A program made the translations under genes and the position numbers. Below, piece by piece: positions 8,367-18,200 of a stretch of 64,000 nt of DNA. Location of the stretch: contig JAVBOA010000021.1 of assembly GCA_031551135.1 (NCBI GenBank), forward strand, positions 4,216 through 68,215, given 5' to 3'. A model generated the notes under the pieces. That model saw nothing but the letters and a program-made list of their open reading frames with translations. It had not been told where the DNA came from and did not search any database. Origin of the DNA: JAITVM01 sp031551135. Lineage in GTDB: Bacteria > Bacillota > Clostridia > Lachnospirales > JAITVM01. Every line of letters begins with the position of its first letter. Positions within the stretch are counted from its first letter, which is position 1.

Positions 8367-8423
8367 ATTCAAATATTCTGTTGGATTATTTTTTTTAATT
8401 GACAAAATTCAAATATTCTGTTG
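8367..8423. repeat. Two 17-bp direct repeats upstream of the ABC transporter
   Basis: ATTCAAATATTCTGTTG occurs at 8367-8383 and 8407-8423, exactly 40 bp apart. They lie just upstream of the putative promoter and could be activator sites. Confidence 0.6.
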
Positions 8424-8472
8424 ATTAAAGTATTCTTTTTTTGTAAAATAGTTTAAGGCATTAAACTGTTTT
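8421..8472 (+). promoter_or_regulatory. Promoter and palindromic operator of the amino-acid ABC transporter
   Basis: TTGATT (8421-8426), a 17-bp spacer and TAAAAT (8444-8449). An inverted repeat AAAATAGTTTAA / TTAAACTGTTTT (8445-8456 and 8461-8472, one mismatch) overlaps the -10 box and start site, as expected for a repressor operator. Confidence 0.6.
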
Positions 8473-8520
8473 ATTTTGCTGTAATTTTAGTATTAAGAAT
8501 ATTCTTTATGGAGGAAATCA

Positions 8521-9348
8521 ATGAAAAAATTAATTTCTGTTATTGGTATATGCATGTTTTCACTGGCTATTATTTCCGGTTGTTCTCAAAATCCTGCTTC
8601 AACGGAAGCCGGCGGAGAGTTTAAAGTTGGACTCGAATGTGCGTATGCTCCATTTAACTGGACTCAAACAGATGATTCAAACGGAGCTGTAGAAATTGGT
8701 TCCGGAAGTTACGCCGGAGGATATGATGTTGAGATAGCAAAAAAAGTTGCCGAGGGTCTCGGTAAAAAGCTTGTAATTGTAAAAACCGAATGGGACGGGC
8801 TTTTGCCTGCTGTTACAAGCGGAAAAATCGATGCAATTATTGCGGGAATGTCTCCTACAGAAGAGAGAAAACAATCTATTGACTTTACAGAAAACTACTA
8901 TAATTCCGATTTAGTAGTTGTTGTTAAAAAAGACGGAAAATACGCCAATGCAAAGAGCCTTGAGGATTTATCGGGCGCAAAAATCACAGGTCAATTAAAC
9001 ACTTTCCATTATTCGGTTATCGACCAAATTCCGGGCGTTGAAAAACAAACAGCGATGGAAGATTTCCCGACTATGATTGTTGCTTTAAACTCAGGAAAAA
9101 TAGACGGGTATGTTTCCGAAAGACCGGGCGCGATTTCCGCAAGCACAAGCAACCCGAATTTGGCGTATATTCTTTTTGACCAAGACAAGGGCTTTACTTA
9201 TTCCGCTGATGATTCCGCAATCGCAATTGGCTTGAAAAAAGGAAATGAAGATAAAGACAAAATTAATGAAATACTTTCGAAAATAACTAAAGATGAACGT
9301 GAAGCAATTATGGAAAATGCAGTTAAAACTCAGCCCGCAACTAATTAA
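8521..9348 (+). CDS. Polar amino-acid ABC transporter, substrate-binding lipoprotein
   Basis: A 275-aa family-3 solute-binding protein. The signal peptide ends at the lipobox IISGC. Typical blocks are FKVGLECAYAPFNW, GGYDVEIAKKVAEGLG, EWDGLLPAVTSGKIDAIIAGM, the ligand-carboxylate Arg in SPTEERKQSIDFTENYY, and GKIDGYVSERPGA. Family members bind lysine/arginine, glutamine, cystine or similar amino acids. The aromatic and acidic pocket here does not let me name the ligand. GGAGG precedes the ATG. It is the first gene of a three-gene operon with permease and ATPase, downstream of a palindromic operator. Confidence 0.9.
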   Translation: MKKLISVIGICMFSLAIISGCSQNPASTEAGGEFKVGLECAYAPFNWTQTDDSNGAVEIGSGSYAGGYDVEIAKKVAEGLGKKLVIVKTEWDGLLPAVTSGKIDAIIAGMSPTEERKQSIDFTENYYNSDLVVVVKKDGKYANAKSLEDLSGAKITGQLNTFHYSVIDQIPGVEKQTAMEDFPTMIVALNSGKIDGYVSERPGAISASTSNPNLAYILFDQDKGFTYSADDSAIAIGLKKGNEDKDKINEILSKITKDEREAIMENAVKTQPATN

Positions 9349-9371
9349 GACAAACAGAAAGAGTTGATTAA

Positions 9372-10187
9372 ATGCAAATCTTATCTTTGGCTACGCAAAC
9401 TCCAACGACATTTTTTGAGTGGATAGCTTTGATAGTAGAAAAGTATTGGCTTTGGTTTTTGCAGGGCGCTGCCACAACATTGTTTATTGCTATAACCGGT
9501 ACGGTTATCGGCTTTTTTATCGGCTTGCTTGTTGGCGTTATAAGAACAATCCCGATGGACAAAGTCGACGGCGAGTTTTCTCTTAGGAATTTTTTCTTGA
9601 AAATAGTCAATTTCCTGCTTGGAGTTTATATTGAGGTCTTTCGAGGAACGCCGATGATTGTACAGGCTATGATTTTTCATTATGGTTTGACAGAAGGTTT
9701 CGGCATTGACCTTCATGTTTTTACATCCAGTATAATCATTGTTTCGATTAATACAGGCGCTTATATGGCGGAAATTATCAGAGGCGGTATAGAATCTATT
9801 GATCCCGGGCAAAAAGAAGCCGCTCATGCAATCGGGATGACGCATACCCAAACGATGATAAACGTAATTCTGCCGCAGGCTATTCGAAATGTGTTGCCTG
9901 CAACAGGAAACGAATTTGTTATCAATATCAAAGATACATCTGTTTTAAATGCAATTTCTTTGACAGAACTTTTCTTCATGGCGAAATCTATAAAAGGCGC
10001 GCTTTATAGGGCGTACGAACCATATATTGTCGCCGCGGCGGTATATCTGTTCCTGACTTTTACAATTACTCGTATTTTAAGGTATTTTGAGAAGAAGCTT
10101 GACGGTTCTGACGGTTACACAATTCACACTTCGTCTACAATGCCGGAATCCAACCTTAAAAATCCGGGGAAAGGCGGTACGGTATAA
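9372..10187 (+). CDS. Polar amino-acid ABC transporter permease
   Basis: A 271-aa membrane protein of the His/Glu/Gln/Arg permease family. The first membrane helix (WLWFLQGAATTLFIAITGTV) carries the typical entry of the family. YIEVFRGTPMIVQ and the EAA loop EAAHAIGMTHTQTMINVILPQAIRN, which docks the ATPase, are clear, as is LPATGNEFVINIKDTSVL. There are about five membrane helices. The C-terminal 25 residues (SSTMPESNLKNPGKGG region) are an unusual hydrophilic tail. The gene starts 24 bp after the binding protein and its last base is shared with the first base of the ATPase gene. Confidence 0.92.
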   Translation: MQILSLATQTPTTFFEWIALIVEKYWLWFLQGAATTLFIAITGTVIGFFIGLLVGVIRTIPMDKVDGEFSLRNFFLKIVNFLLGVYIEVFRGTPMIVQAMIFHYGLTEGFGIDLHVFTSSIIIVSINTGAYMAEIIRGGIESIDPGQKEAAHAIGMTHTQTMINVILPQAIRNVLPATGNEFVINIKDTSVLNAISLTELFFMAKSIKGALYRAYEPYIVAAAVYLFLTFTITRILRYFEKKLDGSDGYTIHTSSTMPESNLKNPGKGGTV

Positions 10188-10924
10188 TGGATGGCTCAAA
10201 TATTATTCAAGTAAAAATGCTTTGTAAGAGTTTCAAAGATAACGCTGTTTTAAAAGGCATAAATTTTAATGTGAATAAAGGCGAAGTTATCGGAATTATC
10301 GGTTCGTCCGGCTCGGGAAAATCAACGATGCTGAGATGCATTAATCTCTTGGAATGGCCGACTTCCGGAGAGATTATATATCACGGGGAAAATATTCTCC
10401 AGAAAAACTACGACCAAAATGTTTACAGAACAAAAATGGGCATGGTTTTCCAGCAATTCAATCTTTTTAATAATCTGACGGCTATCGAAAACTGTACTGT
10501 CGGTCAAATAAAAGTTCAGAAAAAAAATAAATCTGATGCAATTGATACTGCGATGCGTTATTTGGAAAAAGTGGGAATGTCCCAATATATTAACGCCAGA
10601 CCAAAACAATTATCAGGCGGACAAAAGCAGAGGGTTGCGATTGCAAGAGCACTTGCGATGGAGCCGGAGGCGCTGTTATTTGATGAGCCGACTTCTGCGC
10701 TAGACCCCGAACTTGTCGGCGAAGTTCTTAAAGTTATTGGCGATCTTGCAAAGTCCGGAATGACAATGCTAATCGTAACGCACGAAATGCAGTTTTGCCG
10801 TGAAGTTGCGAATAGGGTAGTTTTTATGGCAGACGGAGTTATTTTGGAAGAAGGAACACCTGAGAAAATATTCTGCAATCCCGAACACGATAGGACGAAA
10901 GTATTTCTTAACAGGGTTATATAA
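10187..10924 (+). CDS. Polar amino-acid ABC transporter ATP-binding protein
   Basis: A 245-aa ABC ATPase that powers the preceding permease. Walker A is GSSGSGKST (about residues 40-48), the Q-loop is in MVFQQFNLF, the signature is LSGGQKQR, Walker B is ALLFDEPTSALD and the switch His is in VTHEM. The closing GTPEKIFCNPEHDRTKVFL is characteristic of the GlnQ/HisP subfamily. The start codon overlaps the permease stop, so the two are translationally coupled. A terminator hairpin follows. Confidence 0.95.
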   Translation: MDGSNIIQVKMLCKSFKDNAVLKGINFNVNKGEVIGIIGSSGSGKSTMLRCINLLEWPTSGEIIYHGENILQKNYDQNVYRTKMGMVFQQFNLFNNLTAIENCTVGQIKVQKKNKSDAIDTAMRYLEKVGMSQYINARPKQLSGGQKQRVAIARALAMEPEALLFDEPTSALDPELVGEVLKVIGDLAKSGMTMLIVTHEMQFCREVANRVVFMADGVILEEGTPEKIFCNPEHDRTKVFLNRVI

Positions 10925-10960
10925 CGGTTTGATTTTTTTGAATCAAGATAAATCAAACCG
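10925..10960 (+). terminator. Stem-loop after the ABC operon
   Basis: CGGTTTGATTT (10925-10935) pairs perfectly with AAATCAAACCG (10950-10960). The T-run behind it is weak (CTCTATCTTTT). Confidence 0.55.
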
Positions 10961-11004
10961 CTCTATCTTTTAGCGAATTATTAAATATACATAAATATTA
11001 AAAA

Positions 11005-11038
11005 AAGGAGACTGTGAAATTTACAGTCCCCTTTTTTT
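11005..11038. terminator. Bidirectional terminator between the ABC operon and the SLH gene
   Basis: GGAGACTGT pairs with ACAGTCCCC around GAAATTT, flanked by A6 on the left and T7 on the right. It would stop the SLH-protein transcript from the minus strand and read-through from the ABC operon. Confidence 0.75.
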
Positions 11039-11043
11039 AAATA

Positions 11044-12381
11044 TTAATCGTACACAATAATCCCGTCAAAATATTCCCAAGCGTCTACGCCGTTAATTTC
11101 GATACCATTTGTTTTAATCCAGCCGGTGGTTTTTCCTTTTGATACTTTCACCCATTCTTTCAAATCTGTTTCTTCAAAAGCAATAATATCGCCTTTTTTT
11201 AAATCGATTCCGGGATGGGCAGCGTCGCCGTTGGATTTTAAATCTTTGAGAAGCGTTACTTTGTTGGCTTCGCTATGCAGGTTTTTCATAGAATAATATT
11301 CCGGAATATCTTCCGCTAAGCGGAATCTGTCATTAACATAATATTTTACAGGCATTTCCCAAGACTGCAAAAAATATTCTCGTCTGGTACAGCTAAGAGT
11401 ACCGTCACCGTTTAATTTAACAAATCCGATTTCATCTTTGGATTCGCCTTCATAAATCGATTGTACTTTTCCGACTTGATAAAAATAATCGCCGGTGTAT
11501 CGATAAATCTCTGTTAAAAAATCTGCGCTAGGCCCGTAGGATGTTACAGACACTTCAATATATTTGTCCTTTTTGTCTAAATCCATAAAGAAAAGAGTAG
11601 TGTTTAATTCTTCGGCGTAATGGGTTGCGTAGCTTCCATTTACTTCTAATTTATAAATAAAATTAGCATGTGTCGTGAAGTTTATTTTTTCGGCTTTACC
11701 GTCACCGTTTAAATCTTTTTCTTGAGTTTTTGAAACAGGGTTGGTCATTTGCTTTTCTACTAAATCATAATATTCTTGCTTGAATTTTGTACAAATTACG
11801 GCGGCTTCGGCTCTTGTCAAATTTCCGGTCGGTCGAAAAGTATTGTCTTCATAGCCTGTAATAATCCCGTAATTAACGGCTTTTGCAATAGATTCTTTAT
11901 CATTGATTTTATTATTGTCGGTAAATTTAGTATTCTTTGCGGCTTCGGTTTTTCCGAAGATTTCCTCTAAAGCTCTAACCGTCCAAATTGCGCATTGCTC
12001 ACGAGTAATCGGGGTATCTGGATAAAAATTCTGAGAATCTTTTTCGAGGATACTAAAATAATATGCGTCATCAATATAAGGTGCTGACCATCTGTCTAAA
12101 GGAACATCTTTGTATAATAGTTCCCCATCTGCCGTTGTATCTACATCTCTGAATGATGTCATTAGCATTTTAATAAATTGTTCTCTGGTAACGAGACCAT
12201 TCGGGTCAAAAGTATCTTTGGTTTTTCCGTCAATAACTCCCTCTAGGCTAAGTAAAGTAATATATTTTTCGCCCCAATGATTTTTTGTATCTTTAAATAA
12301 AGATATATCATCTGCGAAAACGAAATTTAGTGAGGCAGCAATTGAGAATAGGATTGTGAAAACTAAGAAAAATTTTTTCAT
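11044..12381 (-). CDS. S-layer-homology (SLH) domain surface protein
   Basis: A 445-aa secreted protein with a signal peptide (KKFFLVFTILFSIAASLNFVFA). It has three SLH modules at about residues 28-80, 90-140 and 150-205. The first begins FKDTKNHWGEKYITLLSLEGV, and GLVTREQFIKML, PITREQCAIWTV and NLTRAEAAVICT are the repeated second halves. SLH modules bind pyruvylated secondary wall polymer. Residues 215-340 include DLNGDGKAEKINF, a VCBS/FG-GAP-like strand pattern, and the C-terminus (GWIKTNGIEINGV) looks like a bacterial SH3 domain. It therefore appears to be a wall-attached sensor or scaffold. The CsaB domain at 61-63 kb would make its anchor. Confidence 0.88.
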   Translation of the reverse strand: MKKFFLVFTILFSIAASLNFVFADDISLFKDTKNHWGEKYITLLSLEGVIDGKTKDTFDPNGLVTREQFIKMLMTSFRDVDTTADGELLYKDVPLDRWSAPYIDDAYYFSILEKDSQNFYPDTPITREQCAIWTVRALEEIFGKTEAAKNTKFTDNNKINDKESIAKAVNYGIITGYEDNTFRPTGNLTRAEAAVICTKFKQEYYDLVEKQMTNPVSKTQEKDLNGDGKAEKINFTTHANFIYKLEVNGSYATHYAEELNTTLFFMDLDKKDKYIEVSVTSYGPSADFLTEIYRYTGDYFYQVGKVQSIYEGESKDEIGFVKLNGDGTLSCTRREYFLQSWEMPVKYYVNDRFRLAEDIPEYYSMKNLHSEANKVTLLKDLKSNGDAAHPGIDLKKGDIIAFEETDLKEWVKVSKGKTTGWIKTNGIEINGVDAWEYFDGIIVYD

Positions 12382-12523
12382 ACTTGACCTCCTTCAAATA
12401 AGGCTGAGTCCAAAAACTATTGTATAATGAACTAAAGACGAGTAAGAGCTGATAAGAATATTATAATACTTTTTTTACCAAAATTCAATAAAACCATAGC
12501 ATCTCAATAAATTTTTAACAGCT

Positions 12524-13249
12524 TTATGTAAGCTTTATATTTAGCTCGATAAATTCCTTCCTGAGCGTATGAGTCTCTAAATCCGCAATTCGGGTCGGAA
12601 TTGGGATGCGGCTTTCTTTTGAGACTAAGGCAGAAATAATTTTCGTGGAGGTATCTATATCAATAAAATTTCCGCAGGAGATAAAAATCGGCTTCGAATC
12701 TTTTCTGGAGCGGAAAGCCCTGCCGTATACTTCATCATTTATTACTATGTCCGTATAAGCGAAAAGCTTATTCTCCGGCATTATATAATCCGTATTATCT
12801 ATTTTATAATATGATTTTGCGACGCCGATTGTGGGCTTGTTCACAAAAAAAGATGCATGTGTTGCAATTCCCAAATGTTTTCTATGGAGATATCCGTTTC
12901 CGTCAAAAACAAAAATATCCGGCTCATAACTGAGTTTTTTTGCGCAATCTATAAAAAGCGGCAGTTCCCGAAAAGCAAGGTATCCCGGAATATAAGGTGT
13001 ATCGATTTTTCCGAACGAAGATATTTTTTTTAGGACTTTTTTAGTTTTGTAATTGACAACAACAATAGAACATGCGCCGTATTGGATTTTATCCTTTTCC
13101 CAATAAGAAATATCAACGCCTGCGACATAATTTATTTGTTCAATGTGAAACGAGTTTTTTAAATTCACTTTCTTTAACAATTCTGATTGTATTTCTTCAT
13201 ATTTTTCTATATTATCTGTCCCAAAATTATGAATAAAATTTATATCCAT
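12524..13249 (-). CDS. nfi: Endonuclease V
   Basis: A 241-aa DNA-repair nuclease that cuts the second phosphodiester bond 3' of deoxyinosine. Conserved blocks are YVAGVDISYW (first catalytic Asp), PYIPGYLAFRELPLF, DIFVFDGNGYLHRKHLGIATHASF (second Asp and the HPR-type loop), PTIGVAKS and the terminal SRIPIPTRIADLETH. It differs from many bacterial homologues in carrying HRKHLG where HPRxxG is usual. AGGGG precedes the ATG. It stands alone, with A/T-rich flanks. Confidence 0.92.
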   Translation of the reverse strand: MDINFIHNFGTDNIEKYEEIQSELLKKVNLKNSFHIEQINYVAGVDISYWEKDKIQYGACSIVVVNYKTKKVLKKISSFGKIDTPYIPGYLAFRELPLFIDCAKKLSYEPDIFVFDGNGYLHRKHLGIATHASFFVNKPTIGVAKSYYKIDNTDYIMPENKLFAYTDIVINDEVYGRAFRSRKDSKPIFISCGNFIDIDTSTKIISALVSKESRIPIPTRIADLETHTLRKEFIELNIKLT

Positions 13250-13445
13250 ATTTCAGCCCCTTATAATTTTTTTATAAAGCAATTTAATAAATAGAAGATT
13301 GTACCGCCGGTTGATTAATATTATAACAGGATGTAATTCTTAAGTCACTTAATTATATATAGTTGAATAGATAATTATACTGTAAAATGAGTGTGTAGCT
13401 TATTTTTGTCCGTCGGCACAGGATTATATTTTTTTAGCCGAACTT

Positions 13446-13474
13446 TTGAAAAAATACAAAATTAATAGTATAAT
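13446..13474 (+). promoter_or_regulatory. SigA-type promoter of the hsp70-J operon
   Basis: TTGAAA (13446-13451), a 17-bp spacer and TATAAT (13469-13474). The only other content of the 13250-13548 gap is A/T-rich sequence. I see no CIRCE element. Confidence 0.7.
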
Positions 13475-13548
13475 ACTACAGTATAGTTCTTAAATTTCCA
13501 AAATAAATTAAATAATTTTTATTTGAATATATAATCGGGGAGAAGAAA

Positions 13549-15249
13549 ATGATTATAGGTATTGATCTTGGGACAACAAATTCTTTAGTGACTTATTTTT
13601 CAGAACAAGGTCCTAAAATTATTCCCAATTCGTTTGGAGAGAATCTGACACCTTCTATTGTCAGTGTCGGCGACAACGGAGAGATTTTTGTCGGAAAAAT
13701 AGCGAAAGAAAGAATAATTACAAATCCTGAAAAAACAGTCAGTGTTTTTAAAAGGAGCATGGGCTCAAAAAAAGAATATTTTTTAGGAGACAAGATTTTT
13801 TTACCGGAAGATCTTTCGGCTCTGATAATTAAAAAATTAAAAGAGGACGCAGAAAATTATCTCGATACAAAAATTGAAGAAGCAATAATTTCCGTTCCGG
13901 CGTATTTTAATGATATCCAGCGGCGCGCCACAAAATCTGCGGGCGAAATTGCGGGCCTTAGAGTAGAACGCATTGTAAACGAACCGACGGCGGCAGCGAT
14001 TGCGTATGGTTTGCACGAAAAAAAAGATTCTACTAAATATTTGATTTTCGACCTAGGCGGCGGAACTTTTGATGTCTCGATTTTAGAGCTTTATAAAAAT
14101 ATTATGGAAGTACGGGCCGTGGCCGGAGATAATTTTTTGGGCGGCGAGGATTTTAATAATGTTCTGGAAATGATGTTTATTCGGGAACATGATTTTAATG
14201 AATTTGAGCTTAGCCGAAAAGAAAAAATGGCGGTTTCCAAAGCCGCAGAAATTGCAAAGCTTGAATTTTCTGATAAAAAAGAAGTAAATATGGTATGCAA
14301 AATAAAAGAAGAAATTTATGAAATGAAAATAGATATTGCTACTTTTGAGCGAAATTGCGAAATACTTTTTAACCGCTTAAAAAAGCCTATAATCAGAACT
14401 TTGTCAGACGCTTCGATAAAATTATCGGATATTGATACAATTGTTTTGGTCGGCGGAGCCACAAAACTGCCGATTGTGCGGTCTTTTGTCGCTAAGCTTT
14501 TTGGGCGCGTTCCGAATTTCTCCATAAACCCCGACGAAGTTGTTGCCTTGGGAATCGCAGTGCAATGCGCAATGAAAGAACGTAACACCTTGATAAAAGA
14601 AATCGTTCTGACAGATGTTTGTCCGTTTACGCTTGGTACATCTGTTTCTAATCAAATCAGCAGCGGAATTTATCAGCATGGGAATTTTTTTCCGATTATT
14701 GAACGCAACACAATAATTCCGGTTTCAAAAGTTGAGCAGTTTTCGACGATTTATGATAACCAAAAAATTATCCGCATTGACATTTTGCAGGGCGAAAGCC
14801 GAAAATCCAAGGATAATATATTTTTGGGCGAATTGGTTTTGGACGTGCCGCCTTCGCCTGCCGGACGGCAGTCTGTGGATATCCGGTATACTTATGATAT
14901 AAATGGGATTTTAGAAGTTGAAGCAACCATACTTTCCACAAAACAGACAAAGAAAGTCGTGATTGAAAAAAATCCGGGAATTATGACTAAAGAGGAGATT
15001 GCAAAACGCCTTGAGGAGCTTAACGAGCTGAAAATTCATCCTCGTGAAAAAGAAGAATATTCTTATGTTTTGGCGAAAGGCGAACGAATTTATGAAGAAT
15101 CTGTCGGCGAAACCCGCAGGATGGTTGCGAAATATTTAAGTGATTTCGAAAAAGCGCTCGATAAACAGGATGACGCTTTGATTAGAAAAATGGCAGAAGA
15201 ATTATTGTACACCTTTGAGTATTTGGAAGAAAATGATTTTGATTTTTAA
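13549..15249 (+). CDS. Hsp70-family chaperone, HscC-like
   Basis: A 566-aa Hsp70, shorter than DnaK (about 610-640) and close to HscC length. Its ATPase domain is complete: GIDLGTTNSLVTYF at the N-terminus, ISVPAYFNDIQRRATKSAGE, RIVNEPTAAAIAYG, FDLGGGTFDVSILEL and VLVGGATKLPIV. The substrate domain (about 370-490) has the KNTIIPV-equivalent ERNTIIPVSK, and the helical lid is shortened. It is followed 32 bp later by a J-domain/TPR protein, the usual genetic partner of HscC-type chaperones. There is no grpE, dnaJ or heat-shock operator nearby, so it is probably a specialised, not a general, Hsp70. Confidence 0.9.
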   Translation: MIIGIDLGTTNSLVTYFSEQGPKIIPNSFGENLTPSIVSVGDNGEIFVGKIAKERIITNPEKTVSVFKRSMGSKKEYFLGDKIFLPEDLSALIIKKLKEDAENYLDTKIEEAIISVPAYFNDIQRRATKSAGEIAGLRVERIVNEPTAAAIAYGLHEKKDSTKYLIFDLGGGTFDVSILELYKNIMEVRAVAGDNFLGGEDFNNVLEMMFIREHDFNEFELSRKEKMAVSKAAEIAKLEFSDKKEVNMVCKIKEEIYEMKIDIATFERNCEILFNRLKKPIIRTLSDASIKLSDIDTIVLVGGATKLPIVRSFVAKLFGRVPNFSINPDEVVALGIAVQCAMKERNTLIKEIVLTDVCPFTLGTSVSNQISSGIYQHGNFFPIIERNTIIPVSKVEQFSTIYDNQKIIRIDILQGESRKSKDNIFLGELVLDVPPSPAGRQSVDIRYTYDINGILEVEATILSTKQTKKVVIEKNPGIMTKEEIAKRLEELNELKIHPREKEEYSYVLAKGERIYEESVGETRRMVAKYLSDFEKALDKQDDALIRKMAEELLYTFEYLEENDFDF

Positions 15250-15281
15250 TCAATGCAGAAATGCTATAAGAGGGGATAAAG

Positions 15282-18200
15282 ATGGAATTCTGGAATATTT
15301 TAGGTATAGAACCGACGGATGATAAAGAAAAAATTAAAAAAGCTTATATTGAAAAACTTAATATATATCATCCGGAAGAAGATCCGGAAGGATTTAGAAA
15401 ACTTAGAGATTCTTATGAAAATGCTCTGAAATATAATTCCGAAGCCAAAAAAGAGCAGAGCGAAACAGATATTTTTATGGACGAAGTTAGAGCCTTGTAT
15501 TCGAATTTCTACAAAAGAATTGATAAAAATAATTGGTACGAATTACTGAGCCGCGATATTTGTGAAAATATTGACACTGAATTTGATATTTGTAAAGCGA
15601 TTTTTAATTTTTTAGCAAGATATTATTATTTGCCGCATGAAATATTTAAATTTATTGCGGATAAATTTTTGTGGGAAGAACGGGAAGATGAATTAAAACA
15701 GAGCTTCAATCCGAATATGATAGATTATATGATGAATCGTTCCCGATACAATGATAATATCGATTATTATATGTTTGAGGGAGCGGAGGATGCGGATTAT
15801 GACGGTTTTATTTCGCTTTTCTTTGAAATAGATAATTTGATGTATGATAGAAAATTGGATAATCTTGAGGAATCTTTTCAGAAATTAAACTCTTTAGAAA
15901 TTTATAATCCGGACGCAAGAATTTTAGAAGCTCGATTTAATGTATACAAGCTTCGTGTAGATAATGCACAGAAAATTATTGATGAATTGATGGAGAAATA
16001 CGACAAAAACGAGAGTGTTTTTTTTGCTGCTGCAAATGTCGCTGTGGAAAATAAGGAATTCGATAAAGCCTTAGAATATTTTGACAAAGCTGCTGAAATA
16101 AGAGGAAATACCGAAGGAATGAACGTTCATTACGGTGACTGTTATTTCGGAAAAGGTGATTATGTTAAGGCTAAAGAATATTATCGAAACCATTTGCTTG
16201 CCTATCAGCATAACGCCTACGCACGTGAGAAATTTTACTATACGAATCAAAAATTGATCGAGTATTACGAAGAAAAAATTAAAACAGACGATAGCCAAGA
16301 GGTTATTTATCAGCTTGCGGCCGCGTATTTCAATTGTAATGATTATGAAAAATCACTGGAGATTTTTAAAAAATATAATCCTCCCGAAGATAAAATCGAT
16401 AGGTATTTTGAATTTCTTGTAGATTTGCATACGCAATTGCAAAATCTGGATGAAGCTTTAAAAGCCAGCGAAGATTGGGAAATGGTAAATCCGGATAATA
16501 AAAATTTACTGATGCAAAAGGCCTATATCCTCTATAGATTAAAAAGATATGACGAATTGACTGCGGTTTATGAAAAAGGCATGAAAATGTTTCCGGAAGA
16601 ACCTTCGTTTTATCATACAAAGGCGTTGAAATATTTTGATTTAAATGAATTGGAAAATTCTGCTGAAGTTATTCACGAAGGTTTGAAACACGCTAAAAAC
16701 TTTTTGGCATTTTATTCTATGCTTGCGGATATCGAATTTAAATTCGGACATTACAGCGAAGCTTTGGATAATGCCAGAATTGCGCTTAATATCTATCCAT
16801 ATTTAGTTGACATGTATAATATTCAATCGAAGATATATTATGATGTTGCCGACTACGATTCGGTTATATCCGTGGCTAATACGGTGGAAGGCTTTAATTA
16901 TTTTCATGAAGAAATCGCTTTAAATAAAGTTATGGCGCTGAATAAAATCGACGAAACAGAAAAAGCAAAAGAAATGATACTTAGACTTCTGGAAAAAGAC
17001 CAAAATAACGCGGTTTATCTCTGCGAATACTCCAAAGTTTTGTCTAATGAGAAAAATTATGAAGGAGCTTTATTGCAAATTAATAAAGCATTGGAGATTG
17101 AGCCTAAAAATATTTACAATATAATGACTAAAGCTAAATATTTGAAATATCTGGAGAGATATTCGGAATCAATAGATTTATTTAGGTCTGTACAAAAAGA
17201 GGAGTCGAATTACCGTTTATATGCATATAACGAAGAAGGCCTTGTATATTTAAAACAGGATAAATATGACGAAGCAATTAAGACTTTTGAAGAGGTTATT
17301 CGAATCGACCCTCAAACAACTTTTGGTTATTTAAATATTGCCGACTGTTATTATTATATGAAAAATTATGAAAAGGCAATCGAATATTATGAAAAGCAGT
17401 TGGAATTTACAGAAGAAGGGCATATTTATACTTCTCTTGGACTTTCGTATTCATATTCGAATAATACGGAGAAAGAGCGCGAATATTATCAAAAATCTAT
17501 TGAGGTAGACCCGGATTATGCTTATGCGTATAACAATATGGGCTATTTATCTTATCTTGAAAGAAGATATGACGAAGCGATTGAATTTTATAATACAGCG
17601 ATAGAAAAAAATAAATATATCCTTTCGGCGCACCGTTATCTTGGATATTCGTATAGAGCTAAGCGGGATTTTGAAAAAGCGATTGAGATTTATAATGAAG
17701 CTCTCAATGTTTTTACAGAAGGCAGAGACAGGCGGCTGGTAATAGAAGATAAGGCGTATGTTTATTTTTTTACCGACCGGTTTAACGAATCTATTGCAGT
17801 TTTCAAAAAGGCTTTAGATGAAAATCTGGAATCCGGATATATTTATGATATGATTGGCACGGCATATTATAATTTACGGGATTATAAAAATGCTCTGAAA
17901 TATTTTAATGACGGTTTGAAAAAATTTGAAAATTATGAAGACCTCAGCATTAGCATGGGCGATTATTATTTCAAAATCGAGCGTGATTTCAAAAAGGCTT
18001 TGGAGTATTATTTGAAAGCTACATCATCGGATAATAAAGATTATCGTCATTTGCTTAAATTAGCCGTTTGTCAAGAAAAATTGGCTTCAAAGAAAGCAGA
18101 ATCTAATTATAAACTGGCGCTTGAGCTTTTGGAGGAGACATTTAAAAAAGAGGACGAGCCGGAAAGAGCCTGCTATTATGTAGCGTATGGAAATATTTAT

